The notes under the pieces: model-generated
Told to the model about the DNA's origin: nothing
The model's input: the letters and a program-made list of their open reading frames with translations, nothing else
Databases searched by the model: none
Assembly: GCF_028690125.1 (NCBI RefSeq)
Contig: NZ_JAQVBV010000003.1
Location: forward strand, 62,001 to 126,000
Source: Bacteroides sp.
GTDB taxonomy: Bacteria; Bacteroidota; Bacteroidia; Bacteroidales; Bacteroidaceae
Length of the DNA: 64,000 nucleotides
Direction: 5' to 3'
Shown: positions 9,574 through 17,677 of the stretch, piece after piece
How positions within the stretch are numbered: the stretch's first letter is position 1
Layout of the letters: the number at the start of each line of letters is the position of its first letter
Made by a program: the position numbers and the translations under genes

Positions 9574-10674
9574 ATGGAAGAGAAGGAAATTCGTGTCATT
9601 GCATTTTATTTGCCGCAATTCCATCCCACGCCTGAGAACGACCAATGGTGGGGAAAAGGATTTACGGAATGGACCAATGTAGGCAAGGCAAAGCCATTAT
9701 TTCGTGGACACTATCAGCCACGGGTTCCGGCAGACTTGGGATACTATGACTTGCGAGTATCCGAAACTCGCATCGAACAAGCAGAAATGGCAAGAAAGTA
9801 CGGAGTGGAGGGATTTTGTTACTGGCATTATTGGTTTGGTAATGGTCGCCAACTTCTTCAACGTCCTTTTCAAGAGGTACTTGCTTCCGGACAGCCGGAC
9901 TTTCCCTTCTGTCTTTCCTGGGCTAATCATAGTTGGGAAGACAAACAATTCAGTAAGGAAGGTACACACAAAATGTTGATGGAGCAACTATATCCCGGAG
10001 AAGCCGATGAAACAGCTCACTTTAACTATTTGCTCCCTGCATTTAAAGATCATCGCTATATACGGGTCGATGATAAACCTGTATTTATGGTATATGCACC
10101 GTTCAGCCTTCCTGATGCGAAACGTTTTATCCAGTTATGGCAGAAACTTGCCCGTGATAATGGATTGAAAGGTATCCACTTTATCGGTCAGACAAATAAC
10201 GCCGGAGATGTACAGACATTGAAAGATATGGGATTTGATGCTGTGAATATCGTCAGACTATTCGAATTCTTTAAACAGGACTATTCTATCTTTGAGAAGA
10301 TACACATGAAAATCATGCGCATCGTTTTCAAAAGAGGACGTATCGTTGAATATGCCAAAGCGGCCAAATTCTTTTCGGGCAGTGAAGATCGGGAAACGGA
10401 TTGTTATCCCACCATTATCCCTAATTGGGATCATTCTCCGCGTTCAGGACGCATGGGGCATATTCTGGTCCATTCCACTCCAGAGAAGTTTAAGAAGCAC
10501 GTGCTTGAATCCTTCTCCAATGTAGTAGATAAACCTGCGGACAAACGTCTGGTATTCCTCAAGTCATGGAACGAATGGGCGGAAGGGAATTACATAGAGC
10601 CGGATTTAAAGTTTGGCTTGTCCTATCTCGAAGCACTGAAAGAGGCAATCAAAGAAATTAAGTATGAGGTGTAA
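9574..10674 (+). CDS. WbsX-like glycan biosynthesis protein (GH99-like fold)
   Basis: A protein of about 366 residues with the WbsX signature: FYLPQFHPTPENDQWWGKGFTEW, then RGHYQPRVPADLGYYDLR, GVEGFCYWHYWFGNG and a late FLKSWNEWAEGNYIEPD. Members are found in O-antigen and capsule clusters and have been described as glycosyltransferases, though the fold resembles GH99 hydrolases; the reaction is unsettled. The track start (9553) overlaps the GT11 gene by 16 bp. The in-frame ATG at 9574 (MEEKEIRVIAF) avoids the overlap and is preferred, but neither start has a clear ribosome site. Confidence 0.85.
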   Translation: MEEKEIRVIAFYLPQFHPTPENDQWWGKGFTEWTNVGKAKPLFRGHYQPRVPADLGYYDLRVSETRIEQAEMARKYGVEGFCYWHYWFGNGRQLLQRPFQEVLASGQPDFPFCLSWANHSWEDKQFSKEGTHKMLMEQLYPGEADETAHFNYLLPAFKDHRYIRVDDKPVFMVYAPFSLPDAKRFIQLWQKLARDNGLKGIHFIGQTNNAGDVQTLKDMGFDAVNIVRLFEFFKQDYSIFEKIHMKIMRIVFKRGRIVEYAKAAKFFSGSEDRETDCYPTIIPNWDHSPRSGRMGHILVHSTPEKFKKHVLESFSNVVDKPADKRLVFLKSWNEWAEGNYIEPDLKFGLSYLEALKEAIKEIKYEV

Positions 10675-10793
10675 ATTGGAAAATAATAGATTCTAATGAT
10701 GAACAAGTACTTAATCATAGATAAATTAAGATTCACAATGATTGAAATTATAAATAAATAACAACCCTATAACGGACTATAGGTAAGTACCCA

Positions 10794-10877
10794 AACTACC
10801 TAGTAGTAATGACTCAATTACCCAGTAGTAGTTGCTCAATTACTACTGGGTAGTTGGTCCACTACTACCAGGTAGTT
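10794..10877. repeat. 84-bp near-palindrome built from four ACTAC-N3-GTAGT dyads
   Basis: Four 13-bp dyads with core ACTAC-N3-GTAGT start at 10795, 10817, 10842 and 10864 (the second reads ATTAC in the left half). The whole block is also an inverted repeat: arms 10794-10830 and 10841-10877 match at 31 of 37 positions around a 10-nt centre. It lies in the 262-bp gap between the WbsX-like gene and the next glycosyltransferase. Either a long RNA hairpin or an array of operator-like sites would fit. No T-tract follows, so it is not a standard intrinsic terminator. Confidence 0.8.
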
Positions 10878-10936
10878 GAAAACCCTTTAGTAATGTATCC
10901 TTGCGGAATTCGTTATTGATTATAAATGAATAAGTT

Positions 10937-11848
10937 ATGACTAAAGCACCTGTTTTGTTATTCGTATACAATCGCCCCGTTCATACACAGCAAACCATCA
11001 CTTCCTTGTTAAGAAATGAGATGGCGGCTGAAAGTCCTTTGTATATCTACTCCGATGCCGCTAAAACGGATGCGGATCAGAACGCGGTAGAAGAAACCCG
11101 TAGTTTTGTCCGTCAAATAACAGGCTTTGCATCCGTTACTATCATCGAACGGAGTGAGAATTGGGGATTAGCCCGCAACATCATCGACGGAGTTACTACA
11201 CAAGTGAATCGTTTTGGTCGTGTCATCGTATTGGAAGACGATCTGATTGTGGCGCCTTATTTTTTGCAGTTCATGAATGATGCACTCGAAACTTATAAAG
11301 ACGAACCACGTGTCGGACACATTCAAGCTTGCGATTTCACCAATGATTCTTCTTTACCGGATACTTTCCTTATCAAGTTTACCGGAAGTTGGGGCTGGGC
11401 AACCTGGGATAGAGCTTGGAAATACTTCAATCCCGACGGAGAAGCACTATTGAAAGAAATGGAAGAACGAAAGCTCACATATAACTTCGATTTCAATGGT
11501 AATTACCCATTCACCCGGATGTTACGTCGTCAAATCGAAGGGAAGAACAATTCCTGGGCAATTCGCTGGAATGCAAGTTTGTTTCTGAATAATATCCTTT
11601 CTTTGAATGTCGGTCGGTCGCTGGTACAAAACGACGGATTCGATGGAAGTGGCACCAATTGTGGAGGTGGAAATTTATACCGATCCTCTCTTTGGCTCGA
11701 ACCACTACCTGTAGAACATCTGCATCCGATAGAGGAAAATCAGCAGGCGCGCAATTCCTTTGCCCGTTATTATCACCGCACCAATTGTTTCATGGCAAAG
11801 GCTATTCGACGCTTAAAACGAACATTAAAAGGAGATTTTGGTGCTTAA
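10937..11848 (+). CDS. GNT-I/HlpA-like glycosyltransferase
   Basis: 303-residue nucleotide-diphospho-sugar transferase with a GT-A-type fold. It starts APVLLFVYNRPVHTQQTITSLL, has a DxD-like metal site in VIVLEDDLIVAPYFLQFMN, and contains GSWGWATWDRAWKYF, a block seen in bacterial proteins annotated as HlpA or GNT-I-like glycosyltransferases. It probably adds one sugar to the lipid-linked repeat unit made by this cluster. It is separated from the upstream block by the palindromic gap, so it may have its own expression level. Donor and linkage cannot be predicted. Confidence 0.82.
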   Translation: MTKAPVLLFVYNRPVHTQQTITSLLRNEMAAESPLYIYSDAAKTDADQNAVEETRSFVRQITGFASVTIIERSENWGLARNIIDGVTTQVNRFGRVIVLEDDLIVAPYFLQFMNDALETYKDEPRVGHIQACDFTNDSSLPDTFLIKFTGSWGWATWDRAWKYFNPDGEALLKEMEERKLTYNFDFNGNYPFTRMLRRQIEGKNNSWAIRWNASLFLNNILSLNVGRSLVQNDGFDGSGTNCGGGNLYRSSLWLEPLPVEHLHPIEENQQARNSFARYYHRTNCFMAKAIRRLKRTLKGDFGA

Positions 11849-11919
11849 AAAGAAGCGGTTTGCCGAGAAATACATACTTTTGCAAAAAGTTTCTTTTCCA
11901 CGATAGTAAATGATAGGGC

Positions 11920-13185
11920 ATGAGAATACTGATTATCAATACTTCCGAGCGAATAGGTGGGGCTGCTGTCGCTGCCAGTCGCCTGACGGAGTCGTTGAAG
12001 AACAACGGCATTAAAGCAAAAATGTTAGTACGCGACAAGCAAACTGATCAAATCAGTGTTGTCGGCCTAAAGCGTAACTGGATGCATGTATGGAAATTTA
12101 TTTGGGAACGCGTTGTCATCTGGAAAGCCAATTGTTTTAAGAAGAACAATCTATTTGCTGTAGATATAGCTAATACCGGGACAGACATTACTTCTCTTCC
12201 CGAATTCCAACAAGCGGATGTTATCCATTTACATTGGATCAACCAAGGGATGTTGTCACTCAAGAATATTCGTAAAATACTGGAATCTGGCAAACCGGTA
12301 GTCTGGACAATGCACGATATGTGGCCTTGCACGGGTATTTGCCATCATTCACGCGAGTGTGTGAACTATGAAACAGAATGTCACCACTGCCCTTTCATCT
12401 GTGAAGGAGGCAGAAAGAAAGATTTATCCACCCGTATCTTCCGAAAAAAGAAAGAAATATATAGCACCGCTTCTATCACTTTTGTAGCTTGCAGCAGGTG
12501 GTTGGAGAAAAGAGCTAAAACCAGTGCATTATTCTCCGGTCAGACTGTTACATCTATTCCGAATCCTATTAATACCAATCTGTTCAAACCTCGGAATATG
12601 CAAGAAGCCCGTAGCAAATGCCGGCTTCCTCAAGACCGTAAATTGATGTTATTTGGCTCCGTTAAGATCACAGATAAACGGAAAGGGATTGATTACCTGA
12701 TTGAATCGTGCAAAATATTGGTAGAGAAACATCCGGAATGGAAAGAGTCATTGGGGGTAGTTGTATTTGGCAACCAGTCACAAGAACTACAGAGCTTGCT
12801 CCCTTTCCGGGTTTATCCACTCCCTTACATTAAAAATGAGCATGAGCTGGTTGATATATACAATGCAGTGGATATTTTCGTTACCCCTTCTCTTGAAGAA
12901 AATCTTCCCAATATGATTATGGAAGCAATGGCGTGCGGCGTGCCTTGCGTAGGATTCAATATCGGTGGTATTCCTGAAATGATTGATCATCTGCACAATG
13001 GTTATCTGGCACAATATAAGTCTTCAGAAGATTTTGCTAACGGTATTCAATGGATACTGACCGAACCGGGATATGATGAACTTTCTGAACAGGCTTGTCG
13101 GAAGGCTGTTGCCAATTATTCTGAAAGTGCTATAGCTAAGAAATACACAGATATCTATAACAAAATAACTGGAAAGTATGCATAA
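11920..13185 (+). CDS. GT4-family glycosyltransferase with Cys-rich insertion
   Basis: 421-residue GT-B glycosyltransferase. The N-terminus (MRILIINTSERIGGAAVAASRL) is a WcaC-type GT4 start. The C-terminal donor domain has FVTPSLEENLPNMIMEAMACGVPCVGFNIGGIPE, the E-x7-E signature of group 1 transferases. Between them is a Cys cluster (WPCTGICHHSREC..CHHCPFIC), typical of one Bacteroides GT4 subgroup and possibly structural or metal-binding. The gene overlaps the next one by 8 bp, which suggests coupled translation. Donor sugar unknown. Confidence 0.9.
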   Translation: MRILIINTSERIGGAAVAASRLTESLKNNGIKAKMLVRDKQTDQISVVGLKRNWMHVWKFIWERVVIWKANCFKKNNLFAVDIANTGTDITSLPEFQQADVIHLHWINQGMLSLKNIRKILESGKPVVWTMHDMWPCTGICHHSRECVNYETECHHCPFICEGGRKKDLSTRIFRKKKEIYSTASITFVACSRWLEKRAKTSALFSGQTVTSIPNPINTNLFKPRNMQEARSKCRLPQDRKLMLFGSVKITDKRKGIDYLIESCKILVEKHPEWKESLGVVVFGNQSQELQSLLPFRVYPLPYIKNEHELVDIYNAVDIFVTPSLEENLPNMIMEAMACGVPCVGFNIGGIPEMIDHLHNGYLAQYKSSEDFANGIQWILTEPGYDELSEQACRKAVANYSESAIAKKYTDIYNKITGKYA

Positions 13186-13936
13186 CGGTCATCCAACACC
13201 TAAGTTCTCGATTATCACTGTAACCTACAATGCCGGGAAAGTATTGGAGGATACGATTCAGAGTGTTATTTCGCAGACTTACCATCGTGTGGAATATATC
13301 ATTGTAGACGGAGCTTCCACGGATGCTACTTTATCTATTATTGATAAATACCGTGCACAGATACATACGGTTATCAGTGAGCCGGACAAAGGATTGTATG
13401 ATGCCATGAACAAGGGAATATCACTTGCCACCGGAGATTACATTTGTTTTCTTAATGCGGGAGATTGTTTTCATGATGATGATACCTTGCGAGAAATGGT
13501 ACATACGATGAATGGGAACGAACTTCCCGACATTCTATATGGTGAAACAGCAATTGTAGATACCGAAAGGCATTTCCTGCATATGCGCCGGTTATCTACT
13601 CCTGAAAAGCTGACTTGGAAAAGCTTTAAACAGGGAATGCTGGTTTGTCATCAGGCCTTTTTTGCCAAGTGTACTCTAGTAGAGCCATACGATCTGAAAT
13701 ATCGCTATTCTGCTGATTTTGATTGGTGTATACGTATCATGAAGAAAGCGCATAGTTTGCACAATACTCATCTCACTATTATTGATTATCTGGAGGAAGG
13801 GCTTACGACTCAGAATCACAAAGCTTCTTTAAAAGAGCGATTCCGCATCATGGCAAAGCATTATGGTTTGTTTAGTACCGTGATGTGGCATATTTGGTTC
13901 GTGATACGAGCAGTTACGCATCGCAAGAAGGTATAA
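13178..13936 (+). CDS. GT2-family glycosyltransferase
   Basis: 252-residue GT-A enzyme. It starts FSIITVTYNAGKVLEDTIQSVISQTY, then YIIVDGASTDATLSIID, EPDKGLYDAMNKGISLATGDYI and the metal-binding FLNAGD. This combination is typical of WcaA-like family 2 transferases, which act on the inner face of the cytoplasmic membrane during repeat-unit assembly. It is the last gene of the cluster and overlaps the GT4 by 8 bp. No clear terminator follows in the 617-bp gap. Confidence 0.92.
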   Translation: MHNGHPTPKFSIITVTYNAGKVLEDTIQSVISQTYHRVEYIIVDGASTDATLSIIDKYRAQIHTVISEPDKGLYDAMNKGISLATGDYICFLNAGDCFHDDDTLREMVHTMNGNELPDILYGETAIVDTERHFLHMRRLSTPEKLTWKSFKQGMLVCHQAFFAKCTLVEPYDLKYRYSADFDWCIRIMKKAHSLHNTHLTIIDYLEEGLTTQNHKASLKERFRIMAKHYGLFSTVMWHIWFVIRAVTHRKKV

Positions 13937-14480
13937 TCCTCTTCATTAGCTTCGCCATGTAGTAACTAATTGCTAATCTGTCGATTGAGGTGAGACTATA
14001 GTCGATTTTCACTCTTCTTTCGCCTTCATTCTCTTCACCTTTATGTTCTTCTTTATATGTTTCTTTCTATACTCTAATATCTTCCTTCCTGTCTTTTCTG
14101 TACCTGATTCATTACTTTTGGTTCCAAGTGATAAATAGCAAGCCGATTGTAATTGTCTAATTAGCCAACTTGTGTTGTCTGATTATTTGATAATAGTCAT
14201 CTAATCAGCCGACCTCAGTTGTCTGTCATAATAAGAAAACTTAATTTGAAAGATAATAATGATTTTTATATTCAACTAGCATGAAAATACAGACAAGTGT
14301 TCTCTTTATAATATTGTTTATTGGAACGTTTTTATGGTGAAGATAGTGAATGAGTGAAAAATACATATTCACCTTTTGCTGTCTCTATAAATATTTGATA
14401 AACAAAACTTTAAATCTTGGTGAAGCAGGTAAAGAGTAGATATGGAATAGGTTTATGGAATAGAAAGAAAATGGAATATA
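13937..14480. other. Intergenic spacer between convergent glycan cluster and minus-strand Sus operon
   Basis: About 540 bp with no supportable gene. It holds the 22-bp repeat array at 14142-14229 and is otherwise AT-rich with pyrimidine runs (around 14010-14100). Both flanking operons end here (the minus-strand one at the terminator at 14481-14514), so no promoter is expected. Confidence 0.6.
14142..14229. repeat. Four tandem degenerate 22-bp units
   Basis: Units start at 14142 (GCCGATTGTAATTG), 14164 (GCCAACTTGTGTTG), 14186 (TTTGATAATAGTCA) and 14208 (GCCGACCTCAGTTG). Each is exactly 22 bp and most share the pattern GCCRA...TTGTCTRATTA. Unlike the arrays at 10794 and 42211, the block as a whole is not a palindrome, although a short CTGATTA/TAATCAG dyad spans units 2-4. 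No spacers or cas genes are present, so it is not a CRISPR. Function unknown. Confidence 0.7.
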
Positions 14481-14514
14481 AAAGAAGAGAATGCGCTGGC
14501 ACATCCTCTTCTTT
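14481..14514 (-). terminator. Terminator of the minus-strand Sus operon
   Basis: 13-bp stem (AAAGAAGAGAATG with CATCCTCTTCTTT) about 40 bp past the stop codon of the DUF4973-like gene. The single non-Watson-Crick position is a G-U wobble when read as minus-strand RNA but an A-C mismatch as plus-strand RNA, which fits a role on minus transcripts. Confidence 0.75.
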
Positions 14515-14553
14515 AATTTATGCATCAAACTTGTGATACTTACAAATAATGTA

Positions 14554-15564
14554 TTACCAAAGAATTGCCTGATCTTTATCCGGTATCAATGTATTGATCT
14601 GACGTTGCATAGTCATACTACCGGTAACGCGATAACGAATAGGGTTATTAGGATCAGAAGTGATGTCCGTGAAATAATAATTCAAATACATTACTGTTGT
14701 ATGCAATTCTATATACGGTTGAGTTTTATGTGGTTCCACGCTTCTCATATACTTACATTGACCATAAGACTTAATCTGCGCCTCATTAGCCGTATCTCCC
14801 GCTTTCACAGTAAGCTGACCTGTGACTACTCCATCTTCATCAGTTACTCCATCGCCAAATTCAACGATAACTTTATATTTGTGGCGATTTTCATCTTCTT
14901 CCCACCAAGTGCCTGCGTAGAAGAAGATAGATTTGTCATCTACTACACGAACACTGCGAGTATTCACGGTAGCCGGATCGTTGTTACTCTCTCCTAAATA
15001 AACATTCATTCCTGATGCGGTGTAAGTACCCGAGTAATCATTGAAGAGGCGAATATTTAATAAGGCTTTATAATATCCTTTACGAATATTTTGGGTGTAA
15101 GAAGAGCTTTCTTCTATAGTGAGTGGGAGCACCCATTTCTCATTCAGATCCAACTCTGCCAAATGAAAATCAATATCATACGTCTGCACATTCTTTCCGG
15201 CAGGAATGCGACAAACATTTCCATTAGGAAACGAATAAAATTGATCGGGTAATTGCTTATACCATAAATCTTGCCGATTTAGATATTTTTCCGTATTCAA
15301 GATACTGAGTGTATCATTATCTACTCCAATTTTTACGTCTATGTCCCGATTGTTATCTTGGGAGCCACTGACAATAACCGGTAATTTGTATAAACCGCTA
15401 CCGTCAGATTGATAACGTATGTAAATATCATTCACCCCATTACTCGCTATTGGGGCTTTGAATGAAATCATCTGGCCGTACAGTTCATCCTTCCATTCAT
15501 CGTTGCATGAGCTTAATAAGACACATACCCCAAGTGCAATCCCTAAAATATATACTTTTTTCAT
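14554..15564 (-). CDS. DUF4973/DUF4361-like surface lipoprotein (paralogue of 2949-3959)
   Basis: 336 residues, the same length as its plus-strand paralogue, with the same signal (Cys20, VLLSSCNDEW), the central GTYTASGMNVYLGESNNDPAT block and the same C-terminus NTLIPDKDQAILW. It is the last gene of the minus-strand Sus operon, 32 bp after susD. The family is recognised by pattern; the Pfam name is uncertain. A glycan-binding accessory role on the cell surface is inferred. Synonymous differences from the paralogue are frequent, in contrast to the near-identical patch in the two susD genes. Confidence 0.8.
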   Translation of the reverse strand: MKKVYILGIALGVCVLLSSCNDEWKDELYGQMISFKAPIASNGVNDIYIRYQSDGSGLYKLPVIVSGSQDNNRDIDVKIGVDNDTLSILNTEKYLNRQDLWYKQLPDQFYSFPNGNVCRIPAGKNVQTYDIDFHLAELDLNEKWVLPLTIEESSSYTQNIRKGYYKALLNIRLFNDYSGTYTASGMNVYLGESNNDPATVNTRSVRVVDDKSIFFYAGTWWEEDENRHKYKVIVEFGDGVTDEDGVVTGQLTVKAGDTANEAQIKSYGQCKYMRSVEPHKTQPYIELHTTVMYLNYYFTDITSDPNNPIRYRVTGSMTMQRQINTLIPDKDQAILW

Positions 15565-15596
15565 ATTATATTCATTCGTTAGTTATGTTCAATCCC

Positions 15597-17666
15597 TTAA
15601 TCATAATCCTGCCATCCAGGAGCCTGAGTCATATTCTTATTCCGTTTGAGTTCATCATAACTCATGGGCCAGAAATATTGTTTCCGAGAAAAAGCAGTCT
15701 GTACTCCAGTCACTCTGACAGGGGTGTAGAAGGCCTCTCTATTTTCTGTATCCATCATGACGTTACAACCAAAAATCTGTCCTCCCTCATGTTCCGGTGC
15801 GATTTTCCAACGGCGTAGGTCGTAATAGCGCTGACTCTCAGCAAAGAACTCAATCTGGCGTTCATGCACGATCTTCTCAAAGAACTTCTGGGAGTCTCTA
15901 TACACATCATCCTCATAATCGGGTACTCCGGCACGCATACGTATGGGTTTCACACCGCGACGCATCTCTTCAACATCACGACTAATGGCGTAGGTTTTAC
16001 TTCCGTCCCATGAAGCAATATTGTAAGTGTTGTTTGAAGTCAAATTATTCAATGCTTCCGCATATGCCAATAGTATATCTGCATAGCGAAGTGCCGGTTC
16101 CGTCTTTTTTACGATCGTTCCTCCGTAATTCGTACAATCAGACGGATGAATGTATTTCTTTATACCGATACCGGTAACCAACCAACGCTCAGTGCCATTG
16201 GCACGTCCATCGGTTGCACTGCGATAATACCATACCTGTTTATTTATAATTTGATCGGCTCCGTTTCCGGTGGCACTCGTGCAATACCATGTTGCGCCAT
16301 TATAACCTACGGATGCGTAGAAACGTGGCTCACGATTGGCATATCCCATCCATACATCGTTTTCCAAATTGTCATAGGGATGAAGGTCTTTGTTCGTACT
16401 GTTTGTAAAGCCTGTCAGACCTGTTTCGCGGTCGTATGGTTTTCCATCTGCCATATCATAAGCATCACATTGCTTCATGGTCATGGAGTGAATATTCCAT
16501 CCACCTATGGATTGAGGCATCTGATGTTTCGCCATATCGGCAACGTCACAAGCATCTACCAAATGATCTCTATCATATGCCGCTTCATTTACGACACGGC
16601 TAAAAATAATTTCCGGATTATTAAATAAAAAGACTTCTCCATTGAACAAGGAACGGTAAGAATCAAACGGATCGATGTCAGCCCATCCTTCGGGGAAAGG
16701 TTTATTAGAGAATTTTTCATTGTAAGGAGGTTCGACAGTCTTCGGGTAAGATAAGTCACCAGCCACAGCTGTCTCTCTCTTTTTTACTGTATACAATTTG
16801 TACCATGGACCACTTGCTCCGCCCTCTATCACATCTCTTGCCGCTGCGGCAGCCTTTGCCCATTTCGATTCATCAGGTTCCTGCGAAATCAACACACGTC
16901 CGCTCTTATCCGTGAAATCAGCCATTTCCGTATTTCCGTTCATTAATGGGCTAGCGCCGTAAAGATATGCTTTGGCACGTACTGCCAATGCAGCTCCACG
17001 GGTAGGGCGGGCAAGATTTAGGTTATCCCTTTTTTCTGGAAGCTCTGCAGCTGCCTGTGCCATCTCTGAAGCGATAAATTCCACACATTCGTCATACGTA
17101 TTACGCGGATAACTTAACTCATCATAAGATTTTGAATAATCAACGCCTTCAACCGGCATCAAAGGGATGGGGCCGTATCTCTTCAGCAACATCCAATAGA
17201 AATATGCACGTAGAAAACGCGCCTGCCCTTTTACGTCAGTAATTTCTTGTGGAGTAAAATCTTTATTTATATCCACTTTGTTAATCAAAACAGTAGCTTG
17301 ATATATGGCGGCATAAGACCATTTCCAAGCATCTTGGTAAAAACCACTATAGTCATAACCATATCCGATTTCACCTAGTTTGTATTTACGATAACGGTTT
17401 AAATTGTCACCTTCGCTAAATACTTGATCATCCGCAAAGTTTTGGGGACAAAAACGGGTATGTCCTACTTCAATGTTATCACCCATTAAACGGCAATAAC
17501 AATAAGAAAGCCATTGTAAGGTATACACGTCATCTTCGAAAATTTTATCCTCAGACTGCATATCTTTAAAATATTTTTCCACACTTAAATAGTCGGAACA
17601 AGAGGATAAGGATAGCCCGCAAACAATAACTATTGCTCCTAATAATAGATATATTTTTTTCTTCAT
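15597..17666 (-). CDS. SusD-like glycan-binding surface lipoprotein (paralogue of 879-2915)
   Basis: 689-residue SusD/RagB protein. The lipoprotein signal ends at Cys23 (LSSCSDYLSVEKYF), the SusD N-terminal helical block ARFLRAYFYWMLLKRYGPIPL is present, and so is the C-terminal VHERQIEFFAESQRYYDLRRWK. It is 11 residues longer than its paralogue, mainly through a loop around residue 280 (GGASGPWYKLYTVKKRETAVAGDLS). It lies 11 bp after susC. The stretch 16393-16478 is identical to 2040-2125 in inverted orientation. The substrate is probably related to that of the other module but need not be the same. Confidence 0.96.
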   Translation of the reverse strand: MKKKIYLLLGAIVIVCGLSLSSCSDYLSVEKYFKDMQSEDKIFEDDVYTLQWLSYCYCRLMGDNIEVGHTRFCPQNFADDQVFSEGDNLNRYRKYKLGEIGYGYDYSGFYQDAWKWSYAAIYQATVLINKVDINKDFTPQEITDVKGQARFLRAYFYWMLLKRYGPIPLMPVEGVDYSKSYDELSYPRNTYDECVEFIASEMAQAAAELPEKRDNLNLARPTRGAALAVRAKAYLYGASPLMNGNTEMADFTDKSGRVLISQEPDESKWAKAAAAARDVIEGGASGPWYKLYTVKKRETAVAGDLSYPKTVEPPYNEKFSNKPFPEGWADIDPFDSYRSLFNGEVFLFNNPEIIFSRVVNEAAYDRDHLVDACDVADMAKHQMPQSIGGWNIHSMTMKQCDAYDMADGKPYDRETGLTGFTNSTNKDLHPYDNLENDVWMGYANREPRFYASVGYNGATWYCTSATGNGADQIINKQVWYYRSATDGRANGTERWLVTGIGIKKYIHPSDCTNYGGTIVKKTEPALRYADILLAYAEALNNLTSNNTYNIASWDGSKTYAISRDVEEMRRGVKPIRMRAGVPDYEDDVYRDSQKFFEKIVHERQIEFFAESQRYYDLRRWKIAPEHEGGQIFGCNVMMDTENREAFYTPVRVTGVQTAFSRKQYFWPMSYDELKRNKNMTQAPGWQDYD

Positions 17667-17677
17667 AATCTTCTGTT

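Noticed and set aside
14142-14229. Possible CRISPR array
   Set aside because: The units are directly adjacent with no spacers, only four copies, and no cas genes nearby.
14491-14997. 168-residue plus-strand ORF
   Set aside because: It is antisense to the DUF4973-like lipoprotein gene and has no recognisable motif.
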